Positions 9,505-17,917 of a stretch of 64,000 nucleotides of DNA are shown in pieces (within the stretch, counting starts at the first letter, position 1; each line of letters begins with the position of its first letter). The DNA is from Martinezella tropici (lineage in GTDB: Bacteria > Pseudomonadota > Alphaproteobacteria > Rhizobiales > Rhizobiaceae), in NCBI RefSeq assembly GCF_003287875.1, contig NZ_QMKK01000021.1:1-64000 (forward strand). The letters run 5' to 3'. The notes below the pieces were generated by a model, which saw nothing but the letters and a program-made list of their open reading frames with translations, did not search any database and was not told the DNA's origin. Position numbers and translations under genes: made by a program.

Positions 9505-9972
9505 TCATTGCCTGAGGCGGCGGATGGCTTCGTCGATCAGCTGATTGGCAAGCGTCATGCGGGTCGTTGCCTGTTCGCGGAACAGGGCTGCGACGCTATC
9601 GGGATGATTGGCCTTGGCGAAGCTGCGGCGTTTTTCCTGCAGGGCTTCACGTGTGTGTTCGAGAGTGATTGCGAGTTCCGCGGCGATCTCTTCCCGTGAC
9701 GTCCGGCTCAGATATTCCGGCATGGTTGGCGGCTCCGGCTCTTGCGGCGCGGATTCGGGTTCCGGTTCAGGCGGGATGATCGTGTCGCCGAGATTGTCGC
9801 GATAGGCTTCGTCGGGCCGATGGGCGTCCGGCGTCTCGCCGCCCAGCACCGTCGCGGCAAAGCTGACGTTCAGGCCGCGGATGCGATGTGCGGCCTCTTC
9901 CTCTTCCGCAGGCTCCTCTTCGCTGTCGAGGCGATCGAGCACGGATTGAAACAATGATTGCTTGAACAGCAT
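9505..9972 (-). CDS. HPD-motif (J-domain-like) protein of unknown function
   Basis: Predicted 155-residue protein. The N-terminal half is acidic and Pro/Glu-rich and probably disordered (PPEPEPESAPQEPEPP). The C-terminal third (about residues 95-155) is helical and contains EKRRSFAKANHPDSV, an HPD tripeptide in the setting of a J-domain helix II-III turn. It may contact DnaK, but it lacks a full canonical J-domain and the Gly/Phe and zinc regions of DnaJ. Start is the ATG at 9972 (MLFKQS); a GTG at 9990 is also possible. It is convergent, with no gap, with the DUF3329-like gene. Confidence 0.68.
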   Translation of the reverse strand: MLFKQSLFQSVLDRLDSEEEPAEEEEAAHRIRGLNVSFAATVLGGETPDAHRPDEAYRDNLGDTIIPPEPEPESAPQEPEPPTMPEYLSRTSREEIAAELAITLEHTREALQEKRRSFAKANHPDSVAALFREQATTRMTLANQLIDEAIRRLRQ

Positions 9973-10043
9973 GCGTGGTCTCCACGCCACGTTTCATAGG
10001 AGCGGAAGTTGGCGCGGAGCTTATGGCGCCAGCGCTTCTTCGT

Positions 10044-11051
10044 TCAGCTCAGCGAGAGATGCCGGCTCTCTTCCAGGATCATGTCGTGTAGCAGCCGTGC
10101 GCTCGGCGGCATGGCGCGTTCGCGGGCGGTGATGAGGCTGTAGGGCCTTACGTCGATATCGAAATCGATCGGCAGGATAGAGGATTCGCCGGCCTGGGAC
10201 GTTTGCCCGCAGATGAATTGCGCCATGTCGAGGGCAACCGGCGCGATCGCATCCGTCTTGCAGACCACGGCCAGCGTCAGCAGCAGCGACGAGGTGTTGA
10301 CGACGTTTTCGGGCAGGGGCACGCCGGCGGCGAGAAAGATGTCTTCCACCTTGCGGCGAAGCAATGTGCCCGGCGGTTGGAATACCCAGTCGTAACCGGC
10401 CAGATCGTGCAGGCTGGCCACACCTTTTTCAAGCAGCGGATGTCCGTTGCGAACCACCAGGCATGCCTTTTCGACACCGATTTCGTGGGTGGTAAAGAGG
10501 CGCGGATCGAGGTCGTCGGGAATGCGGCTGATGATGAAGTCGTGACGGGCCGCCAGCAGCTCGCGCGCGAGCACATTGCTGTTTTCCACTTCGATGTTGA
10601 TCTCGATGCCCGGATAGGTGCGTGTCACGCGCTGGATCGCCGGCACGACAAGGCTGATCGCCGGCGCGGTCACAGCCCCCAAAAAAACGGAGCCGCCCTT
10701 GCCCGTTCGCAAAGCGCCAAGCTCCCGACCTGCCTCGCGCAGCTCCAGCAGGATCTTGCGCGCCCGTTTCGCGAGCGCAAGGCCGAATGGGGTCAGCACG
10801 ACGCCCCGGGCGACGCGCTCGTAGAGCGGACTTTTAACAATCGACTCCATTTCTGAAAGCATGCGCGAAGCCGCAGGTTGTGACATGTTCATGGACTCAG
10901 CGGCCGCGGAAATTTGCCCGTGATCCTCGATCGTAACGATCATTCGCAGGTGATTGAGCTTCAAACCGGCTTTCAGCAACGTGTCGTCGCGAAAATTGTC
11001 GGAATGAATCTCAATGCCTTCGCTCAAATAATCGTTATATATTTTCTCCAT
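10044..11051 (-). CDS. gbpR: LysR-family regulator, GbpR-like
   Basis: LysR-type regulator of about 335 residues. The N-terminal helix-turn-helix is HGQISAAAESMNMSQPAASRMLSEME; the effector domain follows with PGIEINIEVENS and the FQPPGTLLRRKVE segment. It is divergent from chvE, exactly the arrangement of Agrobacterium gbpR, which controls the chvE transporter in response to sugars such as arabinose, galactose and fucose. I chose the ATG at 11051; a TTG at 11060 has a closer AAGGGG and cannot be excluded. There is an unusually long (about 35 residue) leader before the HTH. Confidence 0.85.
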   Translation of the reverse strand: MEKIYNDYLSEGIEIHSDNFRDDTLLKAGLKLNHLRMIVTIEDHGQISAAAESMNMSQPAASRMLSEMESIVKSPLYERVARGVVLTPFGLALAKRARKILLELREAGRELGALRTGKGGSVFLGAVTAPAISLVVPAIQRVTRTYPGIEINIEVENSNVLARELLAARHDFIISRIPDDLDPRLFTTHEIGVEKACLVVRNGHPLLEKGVASLHDLAGYDWVFQPPGTLLRRKVEDIFLAAGVPLPENVVNTSSLLLTLAVVCKTDAIAPVALDMAQFICGQTSQAGESSILPIDFDIDVRPYSLITARERAMPPSARLLHDMILEESRHLSLS

Positions 11052-11111
11052 GGCGGCCAAATTTCCCCTTCATCGGCAAAAAAGTACTATTTTTTAACAT
11101 TATATCAAACT

Positions 11112-11128
11112 TGGTATATGTTTTACCA
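11112..11128. promoter_or_regulatory. candidate GbpR operator
   Basis: Inverted repeat TGGTA-N7-TACCA (11112-11116 and 11124-11128), embedding a T-N11-A LysR-type core. It lies in the AT-rich gbpR/chvE intergenic region, just upstream of a TTGACA element at 11139-11144. LysR regulators typically bind in this position. Confidence 0.45.
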
Positions 11129-11138
11129 GTTATTCTAT

Positions 11139-11144
11139 TTGACA
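11139..11144 (+). promoter_or_regulatory. candidate -35 element of chvE promoter
   Basis: A perfect TTGACA stands 181 nt upstream of the chvE ATG and 10 nt downstream of the candidate GbpR site. No strong -10 is visible at 16-18 nt, consistent with an activator-dependent promoter. The implied 5' leader is about 150 nt and ends with a GGCGGGC/GTCCGCC hairpin (11279-11300) just before the ribosome site. Confidence 0.4.
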
Positions 11145-11324
11145 GTTATACGAAATCGTACGAGTTTGCCGATCGTGCGCTGGTTACAGCTCACAAACCG
11201 TGAGAGCGTGGAGGAGACCTACTTCGTTTCTCACAATTAGAAGTAAACCATTCCTTCTACGGAACCTGCCGCAGTTTCGGGCGGGCATTTTTTGTCCGCC
11301 GCATTAACAACAAGGGAGAGAGTA

Positions 11325-12389
11325 ATGAAATCCATTATCTCATTGATGGCTGGCGCTGCGTTCGGCGTCGCTACGCTGGTGGTACCTGCCTTCGCGGCGG
11401 ATAAAGGCACGGTAGGCATCGCCATGCCGACCAAGGCTTCGGCCCGCTGGATCGATGACGGCAACAATATCGTCAAGCAGCTCCAGGCTGCCGGTTACGG
11501 CACCGATCTGCAGTATGGCGATGACGACATTCCGAACCAGCTCTCGCAGATCGAAAACATGGTCACCAAGGGCGACAAGGTTCTCGTCATCGCTTCGATC
11601 GACGGCACCACGCTGTCCGACGTCCTGCAGAAGGCTCACGATGCCGGCATCAAGGTCATCGCCTATGACCGCCTGATCCGCAACAGCCCGAACGTCGACT
11701 ATTATGCGACCTTCGATAACTTCAAGGTCGGCGTCCTGCAGGCAAATTCGATCGTCGACGCTCTCGGCCTCAAGGATGGCAAGGGTCCGTTCAACATCGA
11801 GCTGTTCGGCGGTTCTCCGGACGACAACAACGCCTTCTTCTTCTATGACGGCGCAATGTCGGTCCTGAAGCCGTACATCGACAGCGGCAAGCTGGTCGTA
11901 AAGTCCGGCCAGATGGGCATGGACAAGGTCGGTACGCTGCGTTGGGACCCGGCAACGGCCCAGGCTCGTATGGATAACCTGCTGTCGGCTTACTACACCG
12001 ATTCCCACGTCGATGCCGTTCTGTCGCCGTATGACGGCCTGTCGATCGGTATCCTCTCCTCGCTCAAGGGCGTTGGTTACGGTTCCGGCGGCGTGAAGCT
12101 CCCGATCGTTACCGGCCAGGACTCCGAAATTCCGTCGGTCAAGTCGATCATCGCCGACGAGCAGCACTCCACGATCTTCAAGGACACCCGTGACCTCGCC
12201 AAGGTCACCGTCAACATGGTCAACGCGCTGATGGAAGGCAAGACGCCTGAGGTCAACGACACCAAGACCTACGACAACGGCGTCAAGGTTGTTCCGTCCT
12301 ACCTGCTGACCCCGGTCGCAGTCGACAAGACCAACTACGAGAAGATCCTCGTCGAGGGCGGTTACTACAAGGCTGATCAGCTGAAGTAA
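11325..12389 (+). CDS. chvE: periplasmic multi-sugar-binding protein ChvE
   Basis: Periplasmic binding protein of 354 residues with a signal peptide ending in VPAFAADKG. It matches ChvE in [53 protein letters not shown] and [13 protein letters not shown]. In Agrobacterium ChvE binds aldose sugars (arabinose, galactose, glucose and others) for uptake and, there, for VirA signalling; no vir genes are seen here. The start has AAGGGAGAG upstream. It is first in an operon with gguA-gguB and three pentose catabolic genes, so L-arabinose is the most likely principal substrate. Confidence 0.93.
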   Translation: MKSIISLMAGAAFGVATLVVPAFAADKGTVGIAMPTKASARWIDDGNNIVKQLQAAGYGTDLQYGDDDIPNQLSQIENMVTKGDKVLVIASIDGTTLSDVLQKAHDAGIKVIAYDRLIRNSPNVDYYATFDNFKVGVLQANSIVDALGLKDGKGPFNIELFGGSPDDNNAFFFYDGAMSVLKPYIDSGKLVVKSGQMGMDKVGTLRWDPATAQARMDNLLSAYYTDSHVDAVLSPYDGLSIGILSSLKGVGYGSGGVKLPIVTGQDSEIPSVKSIIADEQHSTIFKDTRDLAKVTVNMVNALMEGKTPEVNDTKTYDNGVKVVPSYLLTPVAVDKTNYEKILVEGGYYKADQLK

Positions 12390-12406
12390 TTTTCCAACAT
12401 AGCGGT

Positions 12407-12432
12407 CAGGGCTCGCCGAAACGCGGGCCCTG
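12407..12432 (+). promoter_or_regulatory. intercistronic stem-loop after chvE
   Basis: A 10-bp stem with one G-U pair, CAGGGCTCGC (12407-12416) with GCGGGCCCTG (12423-12432), starting 17 nt past the chvE stop. It has the same position and lacks a long T-run like the hairpin after xylF. It probably stabilises the chvE part of the mRNA (inference). Confidence 0.55.
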
Positions 12433-12494
12433 GCTTTGATATTTAAGACGATCGCGCGGTCTGCTATGTTCGATCGCGGCGTTGGATACGGACA

Positions 12495-14033
12495 ATGGAC
12501 AATACCATCCTCGAAATGCGGAGCATTACCAAGTCGTTCCCCGGTGTGAACGCCCTGGAAAATGTCAATCTGAAAGTCCGTCAGGGCGAGATACATGCTT
12601 TGGTCGGCGAAAATGGAGCCGGCAAATCCACTCTCATGAAGGTGCTCTCGGGCGTTTACCCGGCCGGCACCTATGACGGCGACATCTACTATGATGGTGC
12701 GGTTCGCCAGTTCAGGACCATCAAGGATTCCGAAGAAATCGGCATCATCATCATCCATCAGGAGCTGGCGCTCGTGCCGCTGCTGTCGATTGCCGAAAAT
12801 ATCTTCCTGGGCAATGAAGTCGTCGCCAATGGCATGATCAATTGGCAGGAAACCTTCACCCGCACCAAGCAGCTCCTTGCCAAGGTCGGCCTCAAGGAAT
12901 CTCCGAACACGCTCGTGACCGACATTGGCGTCGGCAAACAGCAGCTCGTCGAGATCGCCAAGGCCTTGTCGAAGAGCGTCAAGCTTCTCATTCTCGACGA
13001 GCCGACGGCATCGCTCAACGAAAGCGATTCCGATGCTCTCCTCAATCTCCTCATGGAGTTCCGCAACCAGGGCATCACCTCGATCATCATCACGCACAAG
13101 CTCAACGAAGTGCGCAAGGTGGCCGATCAGATCACGGTGCTGCGCGACGGCATGGCGGTGAAGGCACTGGACTGTCACGAGGAAGAGATCAGCGAAGACA
13201 TCATCATCCGCAACATGGTGGGGCGCGAGCTCGCCGACCGCTATCCGCCGCGCTCGGTGCCGATCGGAGAGACCATCTTCGAAGTCAGGAACTGGAATGC
13301 GTTCCATCAGCAGCACCGCGATCGTCAGGTTCTGCACAACATCAACATCAATGTGCGCAAGGGCGAAGTGGTCGGTATTGCCGGCCTGATGGGTGCGGGA
13401 CGCACCGAATTCGCCATGAGCGTCTTCGGCAAGTCCTATGGCCACAAGATCAGCGGCGAAGTCCTGGTCGATGGCAAGCCGGTCGATACCAGCACCGTTC
13501 GCAGGGCGATCGACGCCGGCCTCGCCTATGTGACGGAAGACCGCAAGCAGCTCGGCCTCGTTCTGACGAACAATATCCTGCACAATACGACGCTTGCCAA
13601 TCTGATGGGCGTCTCTAAGGGAACGGTCATCGACGACGTACGCGAGCTGCAGGTGGCGACGAATTATCGCGCCAAACTGCGCATCCGTTCGTCCGGTGTT
13701 TTCCAGGAAGCAGGCAATCTGTCCGGCGGCAACCAGCAGAAGGTGGTGCTGTCGAAGTGGCTGTTCTCGGATCCGGATGTCCTGATCCTCGACGAGCCGA
13801 CGCGCGGCATCGATGTCGGCGCCAAATACGAAATTTATTCCATCATCAACCAGCTTGCCGCCGACGGAAAGGGCGTTCTGATGATCTCATCGGAAATGCC
13901 CGAGCTTCTCGGTACCTGCGACCGCATCTACGTCATGAATGAGGGTCGAATCGTTGCCGAGCTGCCGAAGGCAGAGGCAAGCCAGGAGAGTATCATGCGC
14001 GCTATCATGCGCTCAGGGGAGAAGCATCAATGA
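12495..14033 (+). CDS. gguA: sugar ABC transporter ATP-binding protein GguA
   Basis: Double-domain ATPase of 512 residues. The first domain has Walker [10 protein letters not shown] and Walker [12 protein letters not shown], with a degenerate signature ([14 protein letters not shown]). The second has a degenerate Walker A ([10 protein letters not shown]), a full signature [15 protein letters not shown] and Walker [13 protein letters not shown]. This asymmetry is typical of MglA/GguA/AraG-type sugar importers. It overlaps gguB by 4 nt (ATGA at 14030-14033). Confidence 0.93.
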   Translation: MDNTILEMRSITKSFPGVNALENVNLKVRQGEIHALVGENGAGKSTLMKVLSGVYPAGTYDGDIYYDGAVRQFRTIKDSEEIGIIIIHQELALVPLLSIAENIFLGNEVVANGMINWQETFTRTKQLLAKVGLKESPNTLVTDIGVGKQQLVEIAKALSKSVKLLILDEPTASLNESDSDALLNLLMEFRNQGITSIIITHKLNEVRKVADQITVLRDGMAVKALDCHEEEISEDIIIRNMVGRELADRYPPRSVPIGETIFEVRNWNAFHQQHRDRQVLHNININVRKGEVVGIAGLMGAGRTEFAMSVFGKSYGHKISGEVLVDGKPVDTSTVRRAIDAGLAYVTEDRKQLGLVLTNNILHNTTLANLMGVSKGTVIDDVRELQVATNYRAKLRIRSSGVFQEAGNLSGGNQQKVVLSKWLFSDPDVLILDEPTRGIDVGAKYEIYSIINQLAADGKGVLMISSEMPELLGTCDRIYVMNEGRIVAELPKAEASQESIMRAIMRSGEKHQ

Positions 14034-15238
14034 GTTCGGCCAACCCAGCCACGGAAAGCAGCCACGTCGTTTCGATCGGCGACCACATCCGCAACAACAT
14101 CCGCGAATACGGCATGCTGATTGCGCTCGTCGTCATCATGCTGTTGTTCCAGTATCTCACCAACGGCGTTCTGTTCAGGCCGCAGAACCTGACCAACATC
14201 GTGCTGCAGAACTCGTTCATCGTCATCATGGCGCTTGGCATGCTGCTGGTCATCGTGGCCGGGCATATCGACCTGTCGGTCGGTTCCGTCGTCGGCTTCG
14301 TCGGCGCGGTTGCGGGCGTACTGGTCGTGCAGATGCATATGAACCTGGCGCTTGCGACGGTCATTTGTCTTCTGATGGGGGCCGCGGTCGGGGCCTGGCA
14401 TGGATATTTCATCGCCTACCACCGCATTCCGTCGTTTATCGTCACGCTCTCCGGCATGCTGGTCTTCCGCGGCTTGACCTACACGATCATCAACACGACC
14501 GGCAACGGCAGCAGCATCGGTCCGTTCCCGCCGGCGTTCCAGATCGTCGCGACCGGCTTCGTTCCCGATTTCATCGATATGGGCGGCATCCGTTCGACAT
14601 CGATCTTCCTGACGATCGCCATCCCGATCGTCATGTTCCTGCTTGCATGGCGCCGCCGCAGCGTTAACGAGAAGCACGGCATCGATGTCGAGCCATTCGG
14701 CTTCTTCGTCGGCCAGAATATGGTGGTTGCCGCAGCGACCATCTTCATCGGTTACCAGATTTCCTCCTACAGAGGACTGCCGAACGTTCTGGTTCTCATG
14801 CTGTTGCTGATCGCGCTCTACAGCTTCGCGACGCAGCGCACCACGATCGGCCGCCGCATCTATGCCATGGGCGGCAATGAGAAGGCGACGAAGCTTTCGG
14901 GTATCGATACCCGCCGGCTGACTTTCTACACCTTCATCAACATGGGTATTCTTGCCAGCATCGCCGGCATCATCATCGCCACGCGCCTGAATTCGGCAAC
15001 GGCCAAGGGCGGCGACGGCCTTGAGCTCGACGTGATCGCGGCCTGCTTCATCGGTGGCGCTTCGGCCTCCGGCGGCGTCGGCAAGGTGACGGGTGCCGTT
15101 ATCGGTGCCTTGATCATGGGCGTGCTGAACCAGGGCATGTCGATCCTCGGATACCAGACGGACTCGCAGAAGATGATCAAGGGTGCAGTCCTGCTCGCCG
15201 CCGTGTTCATCGACGTCTACAACAAGAACAAGGGCTGA
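14030..15238 (+). CDS. gguB: sugar ABC transporter permease GguB
   Basis: Inner-membrane permease of 402 residues, BPD_transp_2 family. The conserved [19 protein letters not shown] motif is near residue 80 and [20 protein letters not shown] near the C-terminus, with about ten hydrophobic segments. Translationally coupled to gguA. Together with ChvE and GguA it completes the importer. Confidence 0.93.
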   Translation: MSSANPATESSHVVSIGDHIRNNIREYGMLIALVVIMLLFQYLTNGVLFRPQNLTNIVLQNSFIVIMALGMLLVIVAGHIDLSVGSVVGFVGAVAGVLVVQMHMNLALATVICLLMGAAVGAWHGYFIAYHRIPSFIVTLSGMLVFRGLTYTIINTTGNGSSIGPFPPAFQIVATGFVPDFIDMGGIRSTSIFLTIAIPIVMFLLAWRRRSVNEKHGIDVEPFGFFVGQNMVVAAATIFIGYQISSYRGLPNVLVLMLLLIALYSFATQRTTIGRRIYAMGGNEKATKLSGIDTRRLTFYTFINMGILASIAGIIIATRLNSATAKGGDGLELDVIAACFIGGASASGGVGKVTGAVIGALIMGVLNQGMSILGYQTDSQKMIKGAVLLAAVFIDVYNKNKG

Positions 15239-15287
15239 TCGCTCAAGCGACCAGCCGAGACTTTAAAAACCAAATCCATGACAGAGT

Positions 15288-15308
15288 CCGGCTCTCGCTG
15301 AGAGCCGG
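15288..15308 (+). promoter_or_regulatory. stem-loop between gguB and gguC
   Basis: Perfect 9-bp stem CCGGCTCTC (15288-15296) with GAGAGCCGG (15300-15308) and a 3-nt loop, about 50 nt past the gguB stop. No U-tract follows, so it is more likely an mRNA processing or stabilising element than a terminator separating transporter and enzyme genes. Confidence 0.5.
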
Positions 15309-15356
15309 AACGGGAAACTGCATCCGATCTCTGTCTGTTAGGAAAGGATGAAAGAC

Positions 15357-16355
15357 ATGCTCATCTCGCAGATCAAGGGTTCGAACGGCGAGATCGTCGT
15401 TGCCGTCCGCAATGGACCCGGCGAGGCCGCCAAAACAGTCGTCAACGGCGGCAGCGTCTATGCTTTGGCTATGGAAGCTGCCGACAGCGGCAAATCGCTT
15501 GCATCGGTCATCGAGGCACATGGTCTCGGCGAAACGGTCGATCTCGAAAAGGTCTATGCCGAAGGGCGTTTCCTTCCGCCGATCACTCATCCGGATGCTG
15601 CCCATCTGCATCTGACCGGCACCGGTCTGACACATCTCGGCTCCGCAGCCACACGCGATTCCATGCACAAGAAGACGACGGAAGCGGCTGAAGAGACGCT
15701 GACCGATTCCATGAAGATGTTCAAGATGGGCATCGAGGGCGGCAAGCCGAAGGCAGGCGAGAAGGGCGTTCAGCCCGAATGGTTCTACAAGGGCAACGGC
15801 TACGGCGCTGCGGCCCCGGGCGCTGCGCTGGTGTCGCCTTCCTTCGCGCTCGACGGCGGCGAAGAGCCGGAAATGGCCGGCATCTATGTCATCGCCAGGG
15901 ACGGCACGCCGTTCCGCATCGGCTTTGCCCTGTCGAACGAGTTTTCCGATCACGTCACTGAGCGGATCAACTATCTCTATCTCGCCCATTCCAAGCTGCG
16001 CCCGGCAAGCTTCGGTCCGGAAATCCGCATCGGTGTTGCGCCGGAAGATATTCGCGGCACGTCCCGCATCAAGCGCGGTGACAAGGTGATTTTCGAAAAG
16101 CCGTTCCATTCCGGGGAGGCGAACATGTCCCACACCTTCGCCAATCTTGAATATCATCACTTCAAGTACGGCCTCTTCCGTGTTCCCGGCGATGTGCATG
16201 TCCACATGTTCGGCACGGCGACGCTTTCGTTCGCGGAAGGCATCAAGCCGGAAGCCGGCGACGTCTTTGAAATCGAGGTTGCCGAATTCGGCCTGCCGCT
16301 GCGCAATCCGCTGGCCGTCGACGCAGAAGAAGAAGTGGCTGTTCGCCAGCTGTAA
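15357..16355 (+). CDS. gguC: GguC / AraD1-family enzyme (FAH superfamily)
   Basis: Cytoplasmic enzyme of about 332 residues with the fumarylacetoacetate hydrolase fold characteristic of the AraD1 family. Its place between the ChvE importer and a semialdehyde dehydrogenase fits dehydration of L-2-keto-3-deoxyarabinonate to 2-oxoglutarate semialdehyde; this substrate is inferred from context and family. Visible conserved stretches include GTGLTHLGSAATRDSMH, QPEWFYKGNG and a C-terminal MFGTATLSFA. I use the ATG at 15357 (MLISQIKG) because AGGAAAGG lies about 10 nt upstream; an ATG at 15348 is too close to that site. Confidence 0.87.
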   Translation: MLISQIKGSNGEIVVAVRNGPGEAAKTVVNGGSVYALAMEAADSGKSLASVIEAHGLGETVDLEKVYAEGRFLPPITHPDAAHLHLTGTGLTHLGSAATRDSMHKKTTEAAEETLTDSMKMFKMGIEGGKPKAGEKGVQPEWFYKGNGYGAAAPGAALVSPSFALDGGEEPEMAGIYVIARDGTPFRIGFALSNEFSDHVTERINYLYLAHSKLRPASFGPEIRIGVAPEDIRGTSRIKRGDKVIFEKPFHSGEANMSHTFANLEYHHFKYGLFRVPGDVHVHMFGTATLSFAEGIKPEAGDVFEIEVAEFGLPLRNPLAVDAEEEVAVRQL

Positions 16356-16421
16356 TGCATCGAGCCCGGCTGCAAGGGATCGGCCGGGCATTTTCAATAC
16401 GATCCAGGAAGGCATGACGCC

Positions 16422-17855
16422 ATGACCATTCATCAGAACTTGATCGCCGGGGAATGGACGGGGACGAACGGCACCGAGAACATCAACCCGTCGGATACGA
16501 ACGAGGTCGTCGGCCTCTATGCGAGCGCAAGCGCGCAGGATGTCACGGACGCGATCGCGGCGGCGAAGGCTGCCTTTCCGGCATGGTCGCGCTCCGGCAT
16601 TCTGGAGCGCCACACGATCCTGAAGAAGGCCGGTGACGAGATCCTGGCGCGCAAGGACGAACTCGGCGCGCTGCTCGCCCGCGAAGAGGGCAAGACGCTT
16701 CCCGAGGCGATCGGCGAGACGATCCGCGCCGCGCAGATCTTCGAATTCTTCGCCGGCGAGGCGTTGCGCCTGGCAGGCGAGGTGGTGCCTTCCGTGCGCC
16801 CGAACATCGGCGTCGAGATCACCCGTGAGCCGCTTGGTGTCATCGGCATCATCACGCCCTGGAACTTCCCGATCGCCATTCCCGCCTGGAAGATCGCGCC
16901 GGCGCTCTGCTACGGCAACACCGTCGTCTTCAAGCCGGCCGATCTCGTTCCCGGCTGCTCATGGGCAATCGTCGATATTCTCCATCGCGCCGGCCTGCCG
17001 AAGGGCGTGCTGAACCTCGTGATGGGCAAGGGTTCGGTCGTCGGCCAGGCGATGCTCGACAGCCCGGTTCTTTCCGGTATCACCTTCACCGGTTCGGTCG
17101 GCACCGGCAAGCGTGTGGCACTGTCCTCGGTCGAGCACGGCCGCAAGTACCAGCTTGAGATGGGCGGCAAGAACCCGATGGTGGTGCTTGACGATGCCGA
17201 TCCGACGGTTGCCGTCGAAGCGGCTGCCAATTCCGCCTTCTTCTCGACCGGCCAGCGTTGCACGGCTTCATCGCGCCTCATCGTCACCGAAGGCATTCAC
17301 GACAGGTTCGTGGCGGCGCTGACGGAGAAGCTGAAGACGCTGAACGTCGACAACGCCATGAAGGCTGGGACGCATATCGGTCCGGTCGTCGACGCCAAGC
17401 AGCTGAAGACGGATACGGACTATATCGAGATTGGCCGCCAAGAAGGCGCCAAGCTCGCCTTCGGTGGTGAACTCGTCAGCCGCGACACCCCCGGCTTCTA
17501 CCTGCAGCCGACGCTCTTCACCGAAGCGACGAACCAGATGCGCATCAGCCGCGAAGAGATCTTCGGGCCGGTTGCTTCTGTCATCCGCGTCAAGGATTAC
17601 GAAGAAGCCTTGGCCACGGCCAACGATACGCCGTTCGGCCTGTCCTCCGGCATTGCCACGACCAGCCTGAAGCATGCGACGCATTTCAAGCGCAATGCGG
17701 AAGCCGGCATGGTGATGGTCAACCTGCCGACGGCAGGCGTCGACTTCCATGTGCCGTTCGGCGGCCGCAAGGGCTCGTCCTTCGGTCCGCGCGAGCAGGG
17801 TAAATATGCCGCCGAATTCTTCACCACCGTCAAGACGGCTTACACGCTAGCCTGA
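16422..17855 (+). CDS. 2-oxoglutarate semialdehyde dehydrogenase
   Basis: Aldehyde dehydrogenase superfamily enzyme of 477 residues, producing 2-oxoglutarate from its semialdehyde with NAD(P)+. The cofactor loop is TPWNFPIAIPAWKIAPAL with FTGSVGTGK, the general base Glu is in LEMGGKNPMVVLDD and the nucleophile Cys is in FFSTGQRCTASSRLI. It resembles KGSADH and succinate semialdehyde dehydrogenases; the operon context (after gguC, before an IlvD/EDD dehydratase) favours the former. Confidence 0.88.
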   Translation: MTIHQNLIAGEWTGTNGTENINPSDTNEVVGLYASASAQDVTDAIAAAKAAFPAWSRSGILERHTILKKAGDEILARKDELGALLAREEGKTLPEAIGETIRAAQIFEFFAGEALRLAGEVVPSVRPNIGVEITREPLGVIGIITPWNFPIAIPAWKIAPALCYGNTVVFKPADLVPGCSWAIVDILHRAGLPKGVLNLVMGKGSVVGQAMLDSPVLSGITFTGSVGTGKRVALSSVEHGRKYQLEMGGKNPMVVLDDADPTVAVEAAANSAFFSTGQRCTASSRLIVTEGIHDRFVAALTEKLKTLNVDNAMKAGTHIGPVVDAKQLKTDTDYIEIGRQEGAKLAFGGELVSRDTPGFYLQPTLFTEATNQMRISREEIFGPVASVIRVKDYEEALATANDTPFGLSSGIATTSLKHATHFKRNAEAGMVMVNLPTAGVDFHVPFGGRKGSSFGPREQGKYAAEFFTTVKTAYTLA

Positions 17856-17917
17856 TCATCGATTTCAAAGCCCAGGCGCGAACGAGGCGGCCTGGGCGAC
17901 GCAAAGGGTACTGAGAC

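Noticed and set aside
11340..13583. A very long open frame (about 747 codons) on the minus strand across chvE and gguA
   Set aside because: It is antisense to two certain genes and its composition is that of a codon-position shadow in high-GC DNA; no domain is recognisable.
15243..16613. A 456-codon minus-strand frame opposite gguC
   Set aside because: Shadow of gguC and the start of the semialdehyde dehydrogenase gene, with no start signal or motif.
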